Source of the DNA: CAZGOM01 sp964527265
GTDB taxonomy: Bacteria > Planctomycetota > Phycisphaerae > Phycisphaerales > Phycisphaeraceae
Assembly: GCA_964527265.1 (NCBI GenBank)
Contig: CAZGOM010000004.1
Span: forward strand, 1 to 64,000
DNA: 64,000 nucleotides
Direction: 5' to 3'
Part shown: positions 43,332 to 51,743 of the stretch, piece by piece
How the letters are laid out: each line of letters begins with the position of its first letter
How positions within the stretch are numbered: position 1 is the stretch's first letter
Notes under the pieces: generated by a model
What the model saw: the letters and a program-made list of their open reading frames with translations, nothing else
What the model was told of the DNA's origin: nothing
The model's database searches: none
Position numbers and translations under genes: made by a program

Positions 43332-43460
43332 CAGTGGTGTTTCAAGTGAAAACTGATGGATGGAAGAAGCAGAAAAGACATGCTCACGCCCCCGAAAGAC
43401 GAGAGCATGGCACGCAGAAAAGTCGATTCGTCAATTGACAATTGATAGACGACTAGAGCA
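43332..43460. repeat. Direct repeat DR1, copy 2
   Basis: Same as copy 1 with a short insertion (CCCCCGAAAGA) between the two arms of the CATGCTC/GAGCATG stem. Confidence 0.88.
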
Positions 43461-43564
43461 TTTGTCATAAATAACCGCCATTGAGAGAAGAACGCCCTCA
43501 CCCCAGCCCTCTCCCTGATGGGAGGGGGACAGAAATGCGGAGATTATTTATGACAAATGCTCTA
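43454..43564. mobile_element. MITE-like element with 21-bp perfect terminal inverted repeats
   Basis: 111 bases. Left end 43454-43474 (TAGAGCATTTGTCATAAATA plus A) is the exact reverse complement of the right end 43544-43564. The ends read TA...TA, which fits the TA target of IS630/Tc1-mariner elements. No transposase. The interior holds a CCCT/GAGGG palindrome. Confidence 0.75.
43492..43535. repeat. CCCT...GAGGG palindromic repeat, copy 2
   Basis: CGCCCTCACCCCAGCCCTCT and GATGGGAGGGGGACAGAAA, in the centre of the MITE-like element. Confidence 0.75.
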
Positions 43565-43662
43565 ACCAGAGCGGGATTGTGTGGTTTTTGTGTTTGTGGG
43601 TGTTGACTGATGGGGGGATATCTGGATGATAAAAATACACTTACTTGAAGCTGGGTTGAAAA

Positions 43663-44859
43663 ATGAGACCAGAATCTAATCCATCGGATGGCGGGCAAGG
43701 GGACATTGAGGTCTCGGGGGGGCGAGCTGCGGCGAGCGAGCGCGCAGGGGGCGGGGGTGTGGGGGGGGGGGGGAAGGCGGCGCCGGTGAAGTTTGTGCCG
43801 TTGTATGAGCAGGTGGCGCGGAAGATTGAGCAGCAGATCGAGAAGGGGCGGTTTTCAGTGGGGCAGAAGATTTACACGATTCGGGAGATTTGTGCGGAGT
43901 TTGGGGTGTCGGATGTGACGGCGAAGAATGCGCTGAAGGTTTTGGATGCGCGGGGGGTGATTAAGAGCATTGTGGGGAGTGGGACGTATGTGCAGGATCG
44001 GAGCAAGGATCCCAATGCCGCGCAGGTGAGGAGGCAGACGTTTGCGTTTTTGAAGGTGGGGATGAGTCCGGTGCCGATTTTTTCTTATGGGATTGATTTG
44101 ATTCAGCAGGAGTTGTCGAAGGCTGGTTTCACGATGACGTACAGCGTGGCGGCGAGGGAGGAGGCGGTGGCGGGGGTGATGGAGCAGATCAAGCAGAGCG
44201 GGGCGGGAGGGGTGATTGTGTTTCCGCCGCACAGGGGGGATTTTGAGGAGGCGGGATATATGGCGGAGGTGCGGCGTGCGGGGATGCCAGTGCTGGTGGT
44301 GGAGACGGCCAGCGAGCGGGATGCGAGCATTGTGACGGATGTGGAGCTGGCGACGCGGGACCTGGTGGACCATTTGTATGAGCTGGGGCACCGGAGGATC
44401 TGCCTGGCGACGGGGTATCGGAGGAAGGTGGCGGGGTTTAAGGCGGCGGTGGCGAGGTGGAACGATCCGGAGTTGGTTGGGACGGTGGTGGAGCATGATT
44501 TGAACCCGGGGCATGCGACGCATGATTTGGTGACGGGGGTGTTGGGGATTAAGCCGCGCCCGACGGCGGTGATTGCGGGGGATGACCATTCGGCGGCGCT
44601 GCTCATTTCGGGGAGCATGGGGTTTGGGCTGCGTGTGCCGGAGGACATCAGCGTGGTGGGGTTTGATGACCATCCGGATCTGGCGCGGCTATCGCCGATG
44701 CCGGTGACGGTGGTGCGGCATCCTTGCCTGGAGGTGGCGCAGGAGGTGGCGGCGTGGGCGCGGGTGCAGGTGTCTGGGCCGGTGTCGATGCGGAGGATGA
44801 AGCGGAAGATTCGGGGGACGCTTATTGCGCGGGATTCTTCGGGGGTGGCACCGGGGTGA
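43663..44859 (+). CDS. GntR-type regulator with LacI-type sensor domain
   Basis: 398 aa from ATG 43663, which lacks a Shine-Dalgarno sequence; the first ~40 residues are Gly-rich and may be untranslated, with GTG near 43787 as an alternative start. The GntR winged helix reads PLYEQVARKIEQQIEKGRFS, TIREICAEFGVSDVTAKNAL and GSGTYVQ. The C-terminal domain is a LacI-like periplasmic-binding fold: VIVFPPHRGDF, DHLYELGHRRICLATG, and VPEDISVVGFDDHPDLARLSP. Sugar-responsive GntR/LacI fusions (AraR-like) are known. It lies just upstream of the DUF4838 gene and probably regulates that cluster. Confidence 0.9.
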   Translation: MRPESNPSDGGQGDIEVSGGRAAASERAGGGGVGGGGKAAPVKFVPLYEQVARKIEQQIEKGRFSVGQKIYTIREICAEFGVSDVTAKNALKVLDARGVIKSIVGSGTYVQDRSKDPNAAQVRRQTFAFLKVGMSPVPIFSYGIDLIQQELSKAGFTMTYSVAAREEAVAGVMEQIKQSGAGGVIVFPPHRGDFEEAGYMAEVRRAGMPVLVVETASERDASIVTDVELATRDLVDHLYELGHRRICLATGYRRKVAGFKAAVARWNDPELVGTVVEHDLNPGHATHDLVTGVLGIKPRPTAVIAGDDHSAALLISGSMGFGLRVPEDISVVGFDDHPDLARLSPMPVTVVRHPCLEVAQEVAAWARVQVSGPVSMRRMKRKIRGTLIARDSSGVAPG

Positions 44860-45023
44860 GAGAGGAGAAGAGGCGGATTTTTTGACTGGGATTAAGAGGA
44901 TTGAGATTGATTAAGAGGATCAAGAGCTGGGGGATGGAAAGCTGGCTTGATTCGTGGTTGTTGAGGTCATTTCTGAGTGTTCAAGTGTGTGTGCGAATTG
45001 CAGTTTTTGAAAGGGTTTAAGCG

Positions 45024-47465
45024 ATGAAGACGAATATGGGTTGGGTGGTGGCGGGTTGGGTGGTGGTGGTTTGTGTGTTGATGGGGAGTGGTGTGGCGTG
45101 GGGGGTGACGGTGGCGGAGGGGGAGAGAATGCCGGGGGTGGTGTATGTGAAGAGCGATGCGGGGGCGACGGCCAAGGAGGCGGCGGGGGAACTGGCGCGG
45201 GTGGTGGGGGTGATGACGGGGACAGCGCCGAAGGTGGTGGAAGTGGGGTCGGCGGCGGAGGTGGATGGGAAAGCGGCAGGGTTTGTGGTGGGCGGCCTGG
45301 GGAATGAGCTGGGCGTGAAGACGGAGAAAAAATCGCGGGCGGGGGATGGGTATCGGTATAAGGCGGTGGGGAACAAAGTGATCATCGTGGGGGAGAGCGA
45401 TCAAGGGGCGTATACGGGGGTGTCGCGGTTTTTGGAGAGCCTGGGGGCGGGGTGGTATGCGCCGGGGAAAGTGGGGGAAGTGATTCCGAAACTGGCGAAG
45501 GTGGAGGTGGCGGACGGGGTGGATGTGACGGGGGTGAGCGATTCGATCAACCGGAGGTTCTGGTATGGCGGGAAGGGAAAAGCCGATCCGGTGACGGCGG
45601 AGTGGCTGAAGCACATGAACGGGGCGAATTATGAATCGGGGAGCTGGTCGCATGCGTATGCGCATTTGATTCCCAAGGCGACGCTGGCGGAACACCCGGA
45701 GTATGGAAGTTTGTTTAAAGGGAAACGGGGGACGCGGCAGCTTTGCACGACGAATCCGGAGGTGCTGAAGATATCGGCGAAGACGGTGATGGAGGATATG
45801 CAGAAAAAAGATCAGTTGGTGTTTAACGCGGGGCCCAATGACGGGGGCGGGCTGTGTGAGTGCGAGGCGTGCACGGCGCTGGATACGCCGGGGTATGTGG
45901 AGCCGTCGAGCGGGAAGACCAATGCGAGCGACCGGATCTTTTTGTTCGCGTCGGCGATTGCGGATATCACGTCGAAGGAGTTTCCCAATAAGGACCTGGG
46001 GATATTGGTGTACAGCGATTATTCGCGGATACCGCAGAGGATCACGAAGCTGAATGCGAATGTGTTTCCGATGATTGCGCCGATCCGGCGGTGCCGTCTG
46101 CATGGGCCGGGGGCGCCAGGGTGCGAGATGAATAAGTTGTGGGAGGAGGAGATTGCGGGGTGGTCGAAAGTGAGCCCGACGAAGTTGGGTTTCTATATGT
46201 ACAACTACAACCTGGCGGACACGCTGTTTCCGCTGAGCAAGGTGGAGTTTTACAAGCGGCTGACGGCGCAGACGACGAAGCTGAATGTGCCGGAGCTGGC
46301 GTGGATTTTCGAGAGCATCGATGCGTGGTCGAGCCATGCGCCCACGCTGTATCTATCGGCGCGGATTTCGTGGAACAGCCATCTGGACATCGATGCGGAG
46401 ATGGAGCGGTTTTATAAGGGTTTCTATGGAAGCGCGGCGGAGCCGATGGCGCGGTATTGGAAGCGGATTGATGGTGCGATTGCCAATGGGAAGACGCATA
46501 CGGGGAGCAGCTATGGGATGCACAAGATCTGGACGGGGGAGATGTTGAAGGCATCGCGGGGGGATATTGAAGAGGCCAAGAAGCTGGCGAAGGATGAGCG
46601 GGAGAAGGAAGCCGTGGCGATGGCGGAGGCGGGGCTGGCGTGCGCGGAGATGTATATCGAGATATGGAATGCGGTGGCGGCGTGCGACTTTGTGAAGGCG
46701 GCGGAGTGGCAGGGGAAACTGGCGGCGCTGAGCGGGGAGATGAAGGAAGGGAAGCATGTGCCCAACTGGGGACATGAGCGATATTCGTATGGGTATTACA
46801 AGGGGTTTGTGGGTCCGGTGGTGGCGTCGGGGGAGAAGATGGTGAAGGACGGGGGTTTGATGGTGGTGAAGATGCCGGAGGTGTGGGCGTTTGCGACGGA
46901 TGAGAAATTGGCGGGGGTTGGGGAGGGATGGTTTAAGCCGGGGTATGACACGTCGAAGTGGAAGAAGATGGGGACGATGTCGACGAGTTGGGTGGATGAG
47001 GGGATGACGTGGTATGTCGGGGATGCGTGGTATCAGACGAAATTTATGGTGCCGATGGGGGCGAAGGGTGAGGAGTTGAGGTTGTGGTTCGGCGGGTTTG
47101 ACAGCAATGTGGATGTGTATTTGAACGGAGAGTCGTTGGGGGAGAAGAAGGGGTTTGTTAAGCCGCAGGAGTTTGCGGATGTGGGGCGGTGGTTGAAGTT
47201 TGGAGAGGAGAATGTGCTGACGGTGCGGGTGAGCGCGGGGAACCTGGATGAGATCGGGACGGGTGGATTGATGATGCCGGTGATGTTGTATGCGGCGGGG
47301 AAGGATGCGCCGTCGCTGAATCCGCCAGAGAAGGTGCCTGGCGCGGGAGGGGCGGTTCAGGAGAAGGGTGGGCCGAAAGGGAAGGGCGGTGAGAAGAAGA
47401 GTGCGCCGGTTCCTGATAAGAAGCCTGAGGAGAAGAAGGCGGCGGAGCCGAAGTATGAGATGTGA
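45024..47465 (+). CDS. Exported DUF4838-type glycosidase-like protein
   Basis: 813 aa with a signal peptide (MKTNMGWVVAGWVVVVCVLM..., cut after AWG). Domains: residues ~35-165, a GH67/GH84 N-terminal-like alpha/beta domain (VYVKSDAGATAKEAAGELAR, VIIVGESDQGAYTGVSRFLE); ~175-560, the DUF4838 barrel (LCTTNPEVLKISAKTV, FNAGPNDGGGLCECEACTAL); ~610-750, a GH2-type jelly roll (WYVGDAWYQTKFMV, FDSNVDVYLNGESLGEK); and a Lys/Pro-rich tail. Such proteins act on plant or algal polysaccharides. Catalytic residues are not assigned. It follows the GntR/LacI regulator and heads a four-gene run on the same strand. Confidence 0.85.
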   Translation: MKTNMGWVVAGWVVVVCVLMGSGVAWGVTVAEGERMPGVVYVKSDAGATAKEAAGELARVVGVMTGTAPKVVEVGSAAEVDGKAAGFVVGGLGNELGVKTEKKSRAGDGYRYKAVGNKVIIVGESDQGAYTGVSRFLESLGAGWYAPGKVGEVIPKLAKVEVADGVDVTGVSDSINRRFWYGGKGKADPVTAEWLKHMNGANYESGSWSHAYAHLIPKATLAEHPEYGSLFKGKRGTRQLCTTNPEVLKISAKTVMEDMQKKDQLVFNAGPNDGGGLCECEACTALDTPGYVEPSSGKTNASDRIFLFASAIADITSKEFPNKDLGILVYSDYSRIPQRITKLNANVFPMIAPIRRCRLHGPGAPGCEMNKLWEEEIAGWSKVSPTKLGFYMYNYNLADTLFPLSKVEFYKRLTAQTTKLNVPELAWIFESIDAWSSHAPTLYLSARISWNSHLDIDAEMERFYKGFYGSAAEPMARYWKRIDGAIANGKTHTGSSYGMHKIWTGEMLKASRGDIEEAKKLAKDEREKEAVAMAEAGLACAEMYIEIWNAVAACDFVKAAEWQGKLAALSGEMKEGKHVPNWGHERYSYGYYKGFVGPVVASGEKMVKDGGLMVVKMPEVWAFATDEKLAGVGEGWFKPGYDTSKWKKMGTMSTSWVDEGMTWYVGDAWYQTKFMVPMGAKGEELRLWFGGFDSNVDVYLNGESLGEKKGFVKPQEFADVGRWLKFGEENVLTVRVSAGNLDEIGTGGLMMPVMLYAAGKDAPSLNPPEKVPGAGGAVQEKGGPKGKGGEKKSAPVPDKKPEEKKAAEPKYEM

Positions 47466-47559
47466 GATTATGGTGGGTTGGTGAGATATGGTTGCGCGGG
47501 TAAGACATGCCGTGGCCGAAGGCGTCTACAGTGTGGCACCTGGAAATTGAGGAAGCGTT

Positions 47560-48570
47560 ATGGCGATTATTGATTCGCATTTGCATTTTATGGGCGATCA
47601 TCCGGAGTCTGTGGCGCTGCTGGAGAAGCTGGATGTGCAGTTGTTGAATATCTGCGTGAACGCGGGGGGCGGGATTAACTGGCGGGCGCGGGAGGGGGAG
47701 CCTTACCGGAAGCTGGTGAAGGCGCATCCGATGCGGTATCTGTGGTGCACGACGTTTGATTTGCCGGAGGAGGGGGAGGATGCGTGGGCGTATGCGAAGC
47801 GGGTAATCAAAGCGGTGGATGAGGATGTGGCGGCGGGGGCGATTGCGTGCAAGGTGTGGAAGAACGTGGGGATGGATTTCAGGCGGGCGGATGGGCGCTA
47901 TGTGATGGTGGATGATGCGGTGTTTGAGCCGTTGTTCGGGCATCTGGAGAGGGCGGGGATCCCGCTGCTCATGCATATCGGGGAGCCGATGGCATGCTGG
48001 CGTCCGATTGAGGAATTCAGCCCGCATCAGAGCTATTACAAGGCGTATCCGCAGTGGCATATGCATGGGCGTACGGATGTGCCGAGCCATGGGGAGATCA
48101 TCGCGGCGCGGGACCGGGTGGTGGCGCGGCATCCGCGTTTGAACTGCATCGGGGCGCACCTGGGGAGTCTGGAATACAGCCTGGTGGAGATGGGCAAGCG
48201 TTTTGATGCGTTTGCGAATTACGCGGTGGATACGTCGGCGCGGATCGGGGACCTGGCGCATGCGGATCGGGATGAATTGATGGCGTTTTTGGATAAGTAC
48301 CAGGATCGGGTGATGTTCGGGACGGATGTGGTGTTTCGGCAGCCGCATTCGACGATGACACCCGAGGAAAGGGCGGAGAAGCTGGAGGCGTATGAGAGCA
48401 ATGTGAACCGGCATCTGAAATTTTTTGGGACGGATGAGGTGATGACGATTGCGGGGAAAGAGGTAAGAGGGGTGAAGCTGAAGAAGGATGTGTTTGAGAA
48501 GATTTTCTTTGAGAATGTGCTGAGGTGGTATCCGGGAGTGGTATTGCAGCGGACTGCAATAGACCAGTAG
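47560..48570 (+). CDS. Amidohydrolase-family protein (amidohydro-rel-2 type)
   Basis: 336 aa. It starts MAIIDSHLHF, the first metal-binding HxH of the amidohydrolase-2 TIM barrel; further His/Asp ligands are in LLMHIGEP, IGAHLGSLEY and FGTDVVF. Members include decarboxylases and lactonases of sugar or aromatic breakdown. The last residues (VLQRTAIDQ) and the stop codon are provided by an intergenic TATTGC repeat (48542), so the original C-terminus may have been replaced. Same strand as and 95 bp after the DUF4838 gene. Confidence 0.85.
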   Translation: MAIIDSHLHFMGDHPESVALLEKLDVQLLNICVNAGGGINWRAREGEPYRKLVKAHPMRYLWCTTFDLPEEGEDAWAYAKRVIKAVDEDVAAGAIACKVWKNVGMDFRRADGRYVMVDDAVFEPLFGHLERAGIPLLMHIGEPMACWRPIEEFSPHQSYYKAYPQWHMHGRTDVPSHGEIIAARDRVVARHPRLNCIGAHLGSLEYSLVEMGKRFDAFANYAVDTSARIGDLAHADRDELMAFLDKYQDRVMFGTDVVFRQPHSTMTPEERAEKLEAYESNVNRHLKFFGTDEVMTIAGKEVRGVKLKKDVFEKIFFENVLRWYPGVVLQRTAIDQ

Positions 48571-48595
48571 AGCAGTAGAAAGTAGCGAGTAGAGC
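48542..48595. repeat. TATTGC hairpin repeat, copy 2
   Basis: TATTGCAGCGGACTGCAATA is a hairpin, followed by GACCAGTAGAGCAGTAGAAA and GTAGCGAGTAGAGC. It overlaps the stop codon of the amidohydrolase gene. Confidence 0.85.
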
Positions 48596-48621
48596 GGATT
48601 TGCAGCCGCGGAGGAGATGGA

Positions 48622-49980
48622 ATGGGTTTTGAAATGCGTGTGGAGAGTGATTTGCTGGGGGAGGTGCGGGTGCCGGCGGGGGCGCTTTATGGGGCGCAGA
48701 CACGGCGGGCGATAGAGAATTTTCCGTTGAATGGGCAGTCGCGGCTGGGGGATTGGCCGAGCCTGATCTGGGGATTGGTGACGATCAAGCAGGCGGCGGC
48801 GCAGGCGAATGTGGATGCGGGGTTTTTGGATGCACGGGTGGGGGAGGCGATCATCGAGGCTGGGCTGGAACTGGCCCCGGCGGAGTTTGGGACGCATTTC
48901 CCCATTCATGCACTGCATGGGGGGGGCGGGACCTCGGCGAATATGAATGCCAATGAGGTGCTGGCGAATCTGGCTGAGGAACGGTTGGGGGGAAAGCGTG
49001 GGGAGTATCGGATCGTTCACCCCAATGATCATGTGAATCTGCATCAATCGACCAATGATGTGTATCCCACGGCATGCCATCTGGCGGTGATCGCGCAGGC
49101 GCAGTCGCTGGATGCCGGGCTGGCGGCTTTGGCGGCGAGCTTTGAGAAGAAGATTGCGGAGTTTGGCGAACAGGCGCGGCTTGCGCGGACGTGCCTGCAG
49201 GATGCGGTGGCGGTGAGTTTTTCGGACACATTTTCGGGTTACGTGGCAATGCTGACGCGGCAGCGGGAGCGGATCGCGGCGGCGGTGCGGGGGCTGCATG
49301 CGGTGAACCTGGGGGGGACGATTGTCGGCCGCGCGTGCGATGCGCCGGAGGCGTATCGGGTGCGGGTGATCGAGGCGTTGCGGGAGGTAACGGGGTTGGG
49401 GGATTTGAGGGTGTCTGGAAATCTCTTTGATGGGGCGCAGAATCTGGATGACCTGGCGGCGGTGAGCGCGGCGCTGGATCTGGCTGCGCGGTCGGTGGCG
49501 AAGGTGGCGCAGGATTTGCGGCTGATGTCGTCGGGGCCGGAAGGAGGTTTGGGGGAGGTGGTGCTGCCGGCGGTGCAGCCGGGATCTTCGATCATGCCGG
49601 GGAAGATCAATCCGGTGATCCCGGAGCATGCGATGCATTTGTGCTTCCGGGTGATGGGGCTGGATGCGGCGGCGCGGCAGGCGGTGAATCATGGAGAGCT
49701 GGATTTGAATATCTGGGAGAGCCTGGCGGCGGTGCATACGCTGGAGGGGATGACGCTATTGGAGAGCGCGGCGCGGGTGTTGGGCAAGCGGTGCGTAGAT
49801 GGGATGGTGTGCGTGCCTGGGGTGAATGATGCGCATGTGAAGGCGATGATGCCGGTGCTGACGGAACTGGCGAAGAAGCATGGGTATTCGAAGGTGAGCG
49901 CGGTGTGCCGGGAGGCAGGGGGGGATATGGGGAGGCTGAGGGCGTTGATTGCTGAGAAGGGTCTGGGGTCTGGGGTCTAG
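48622..49980 (+). CDS. Fumarase/aspartase superfamily lyase
   Basis: 452 aa. The superfamily signature is GSSIMPGKINPV (from about residue 321), with HPNDHVNLHQSTNDVYPTA and HALHGGGGTSANMNANEVLA also present. N-terminal RVESDLLGEVRVPAGALYGA matches aspartate ammonia-lyase and class II fumarase, which share this. The substrate (fumarate/malate or aspartate) is not decided; the usual GSSxMPxK is intact. The C-terminal residues GLGSGV and the stop come from a heptad array (49958-49996). Probably cytoplasmic tetramer. Confidence 0.9.
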   Translation: MGFEMRVESDLLGEVRVPAGALYGAQTRRAIENFPLNGQSRLGDWPSLIWGLVTIKQAAAQANVDAGFLDARVGEAIIEAGLELAPAEFGTHFPIHALHGGGGTSANMNANEVLANLAEERLGGKRGEYRIVHPNDHVNLHQSTNDVYPTACHLAVIAQAQSLDAGLAALAASFEKKIAEFGEQARLARTCLQDAVAVSFSDTFSGYVAMLTRQRERIAAAVRGLHAVNLGGTIVGRACDAPEAYRVRVIEALREVTGLGDLRVSGNLFDGAQNLDDLAAVSAALDLAARSVAKVAQDLRLMSSGPEGGLGEVVLPAVQPGSSIMPGKINPVIPEHAMHLCFRVMGLDAAARQAVNHGELDLNIWESLAAVHTLEGMTLLESAARVLGKRCVDGMVCVPGVNDAHVKAMMPVLTELAKKHGYSKVSAVCREAGGDMGRLRALIAEKGLGSGV

Positions 49981-49996
49981 GGTCTGGTTAGAGAAG
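49958..49996. repeat. Single-arm heptad element F at a gene end
   Basis: AGGGTC, TGGGGTC, TGGGGTC, TAGGGTC (to 49984), then TGGTTAGAGAAGA. The TAG of the third unit (49978-49980) is the stop codon of the upstream gene. Confidence 0.9.
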
Positions 49997-50113
49997 AAGC
50001 GTGCCGCCGGAGATGTGCGCCATATCATTTGGGTTTGTGATATCGTTTTGCGCAGATTTCAGGGTTTGTGCCCTGGAGGCTTCGGATCTCATTTTCATTG
50101 ACAGGAACATTTC

Positions 50114-50890
50114 ATGGCCAGCTTCATCGTCGGCGCCCAGATGTACACCCTTCGCGAGCACCTTAAAACACCGGCCGACATGGCCAAGACCCTGGCGCGG
50201 GTCAAAAAGATGGGTTACTCGGCGATCCAGGTTTCGGCATTCGGGCCGGTGGACCCCAAGGAATTGGCCAAGATGATCAAGGAAGAAGGGCTCGTCACTG
50301 CGGTGACGCATGTGAGCCTGGATGTGATGAAGGACACGGCCAAGTGCGTGGACTACCACCAGACGCTGGGCTGCAAATACACGGCGCTGGGCGGATTTGG
50401 CTTCGGCGGGGCCAAGGCGCTGGAAGCGTGGACGAATTTTGCGGCGGAGTTCAGCGGGATCGCCAAGACGCTGAGCGCGCAGGGCGTGCATGTGGGCTAT
50501 CACAACCATGCGCATGAGTTTGCGCGTCTGGCGGATTCGCCCAAGCAATCACCCTACGGCCTGCTGGTGGAGCAGTGCGACAGGTCCGTGTGGTTTGAAC
50601 TGGATACATACTGGGTGGCCGAGGCGGGTGGGGACCCGGTGTGGTGGCTCAACAAGCTGGCGGGCCGCATCCAGTGCCTGCACTTTAAGGACAAAGTCGA
50701 GAATGCGGATGGCAAGAGCGGGAAGATGTGCGAAGTGGGTTCGGGCAACCTGAACTGGGATGCGATCATTGCCGCGGCCAATGCAGGCGGGTGCGAATAT
50801 GCGCTTGTGGAGCGGGATAACGGTGAGATGGACCCGTTTGAGAGCCTTGAAATGAGCTTGCGGTTTTTGCAGAGCAAGGGGTTGAAATAA
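50114..50890 (+). CDS. Sugar phosphate isomerase/epimerase
   Basis: 258 aa. Same superfamily as the gene at 8126: GYSAIQVSAFGPVDPKELAK, VGYHNHAHEFARL, ELDTYWVAEAGGDPVWWL, CLHFKDKV and ALVERDNGEMDPFE, giving the His/Glu/Asp metal site of the xylose isomerase-like barrel. Codon use is C-ending and balanced, unlike the G-rich genes just upstream, suggesting higher expression. It is the last gene of the sugar cluster on this strand and ends in a strong terminator. Confidence 0.9.
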   Translation: MASFIVGAQMYTLREHLKTPADMAKTLARVKKMGYSAIQVSAFGPVDPKELAKMIKEEGLVTAVTHVSLDVMKDTAKCVDYHQTLGCKYTALGGFGFGGAKALEAWTNFAAEFSGIAKTLSAQGVHVGYHNHAHEFARLADSPKQSPYGLLVEQCDRSVWFELDTYWVAEAGGDPVWWLNKLAGRIQCLHFKDKVENADGKSGKMCEVGSGNLNWDAIIAAANAGGCEYALVERDNGEMDPFESLEMSLRFLQSKGLK

Positions 50891-50891
50891 G

Positions 50892-51010
50892 AAGTCCCGA
50901 GTCCCGAGTCCCGGGTCCTAAGTCCTGAGTCTGAAGATAAAGAAAAAGAGTCCCGGAGTTTTGGCTCCGGGACTCTTTTTGTTTTTGACTCGAGACTCTG
51001 GACCCGGGAT
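50892..51010. repeat. Two-armed heptad element G enclosing a terminator
   Basis: Left arm 50892-50934 has units such as AGTCCCG and GTCCTGA; right arm 50987-51010 is inverted (GACTCGAGACTCTGGACCCG). A terminator stem (50943-50980) lies between. Confidence 0.85.
50943..50981. terminator. Bidirectional rho-independent terminator
   Basis: A perfect 16-bp stem (AAAAAGAGTCCCGGAG with CTCCGGGACTCTTTTT), loop TTTTGG. A-run at one end and T-run at the other, so it can serve both the isomerase and the convergent HYExAFE gene. Confidence 0.92.
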
Positions 51011-51014
51011 TTTT

Positions 51015-51521
51015 CTATAGCAGTTTGGAGAGCGGGTGGGTGATGTTGCGGAAGTCTTTGGCGGGGATGTGGACGGTGTTCCATTTGGCGCTGCGGGGGC
51101 GCATGTGTTTTTTGTAGTCGTCGAGTCGGACGGCGAGGAGTGCGTACCATTTGCCGCCGAACTCGAACATTTCGTGAAAGAGCATGTCGGGGGGCGGGGC
51201 CTGGCACCACATGACGAAGGCGAAGATGGGCTGGTAGTTTGAGCCGAAGATGGTTTGCCAGGATTGGAGGCTGTCGATGTCTTCCTGGGTGACCCAGTTT
51301 TGTAAGGCGTTGGGAGAAGCGCCGGTGTGCTTGCGGCCTTTGATGTCGAGAATGAGGTTGGCGGAGAATTTGGAGTAGACGACGAAGTCGAAACTTTTGA
51401 GTGAAATGTCGGGCGCACCCTGGAGGGCACGTCGGGCCTCATCGACGGCGACGTAGGGGATGGCGTTGGCGCGGAGATAGTGCTCGAAGGCGAGTTCGTA
51501 GTGGAAGCGGCGCTGGGCCAT
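51015..51521 (-). CDS. HYExAFE-family protein
   Basis: 168 aa. MAQRRFHYELAFEHYLRANA contains the family's HYExAFE motif (H7-Y8-E9), the mark of a small planctomycete family of unknown function. Later, LILDIKGRKHTG carries a D-x-K, and SFDFVVYSKF precedes it, so the chain could form a PD-(D/E)XK-like nuclease fold with E9 and this Asp/Lys; this is inference. Soluble, no signal. Sits between a shared terminator and the cyclase gene. Confidence 0.85.
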   Translation of the reverse strand: MAQRRFHYELAFEHYLRANAIPYVAVDEARRALQGAPDISLKSFDFVVYSKFSANLILDIKGRKHTGASPNALQNWVTQEDIDSLQSWQTIFGSNYQPIFAFVMWCQAPPPDMLFHEMFEFGGKWYALLAVRLDDYKKHMRPRSAKWNTVHIPAKDFRNITHPLSKLL

Positions 51522-51572
51522 GGGAGTCCCGGAAGAAAGTGATAGGGGATGAGGAATAAGGTACAGGGGGGA

Positions 51573-51743
51573 GGGTCTGGGGTCTAGGGTCTGGGGTCTG
51601 GGGTCTGGTCAGAGGCCTGCGGCCTTTTCGGGTTTCGGGGTCCGGGTTTCGGGGATCGGGTAAGACAAAGAGCAGAGAAGACGCGCGGCCGAAGGCTGCC
51701 CGTGCTTGTGATGGTTTGTTTTGAACCCGAAACCCGGGTCAGG
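51573..51743. repeat. Composite heptad element H
   Basis: GGGGTC units (51573-51606) with TGGTCAGAGG tail, then a second heptad type GGGTTTC, GGGGTCC, GGGTTTC, GGGGATC, GGGTAAG (51630-51664). An inverted arm AACCCGAAACCCGGGTCAGG ends near 51743 and contains the stop codon of the cyclase gene. Confidence 0.85.

Larger units (their letters stand above)
42153..43662. other. 1.5-kb gene-free, repeat-packed region right of the island
   Basis: No frame shows a real gene. Content: paired CGCGTGCAAGAGCG elements, a TATTGC hairpin element, a CGTGGGT palindrome, paired ~115-base direct repeats, a perfect 13-bp hairpin and a 111-bp MITE-like element. Each is listed separately. Confidence 0.8.

Noticed and set aside
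47158..49737. 859-aa open frame on the - strand crossing three genes
   Set aside because: Arg/His/Pro-rich shadow that spans the ends of genes with well-supported families on the other strand.
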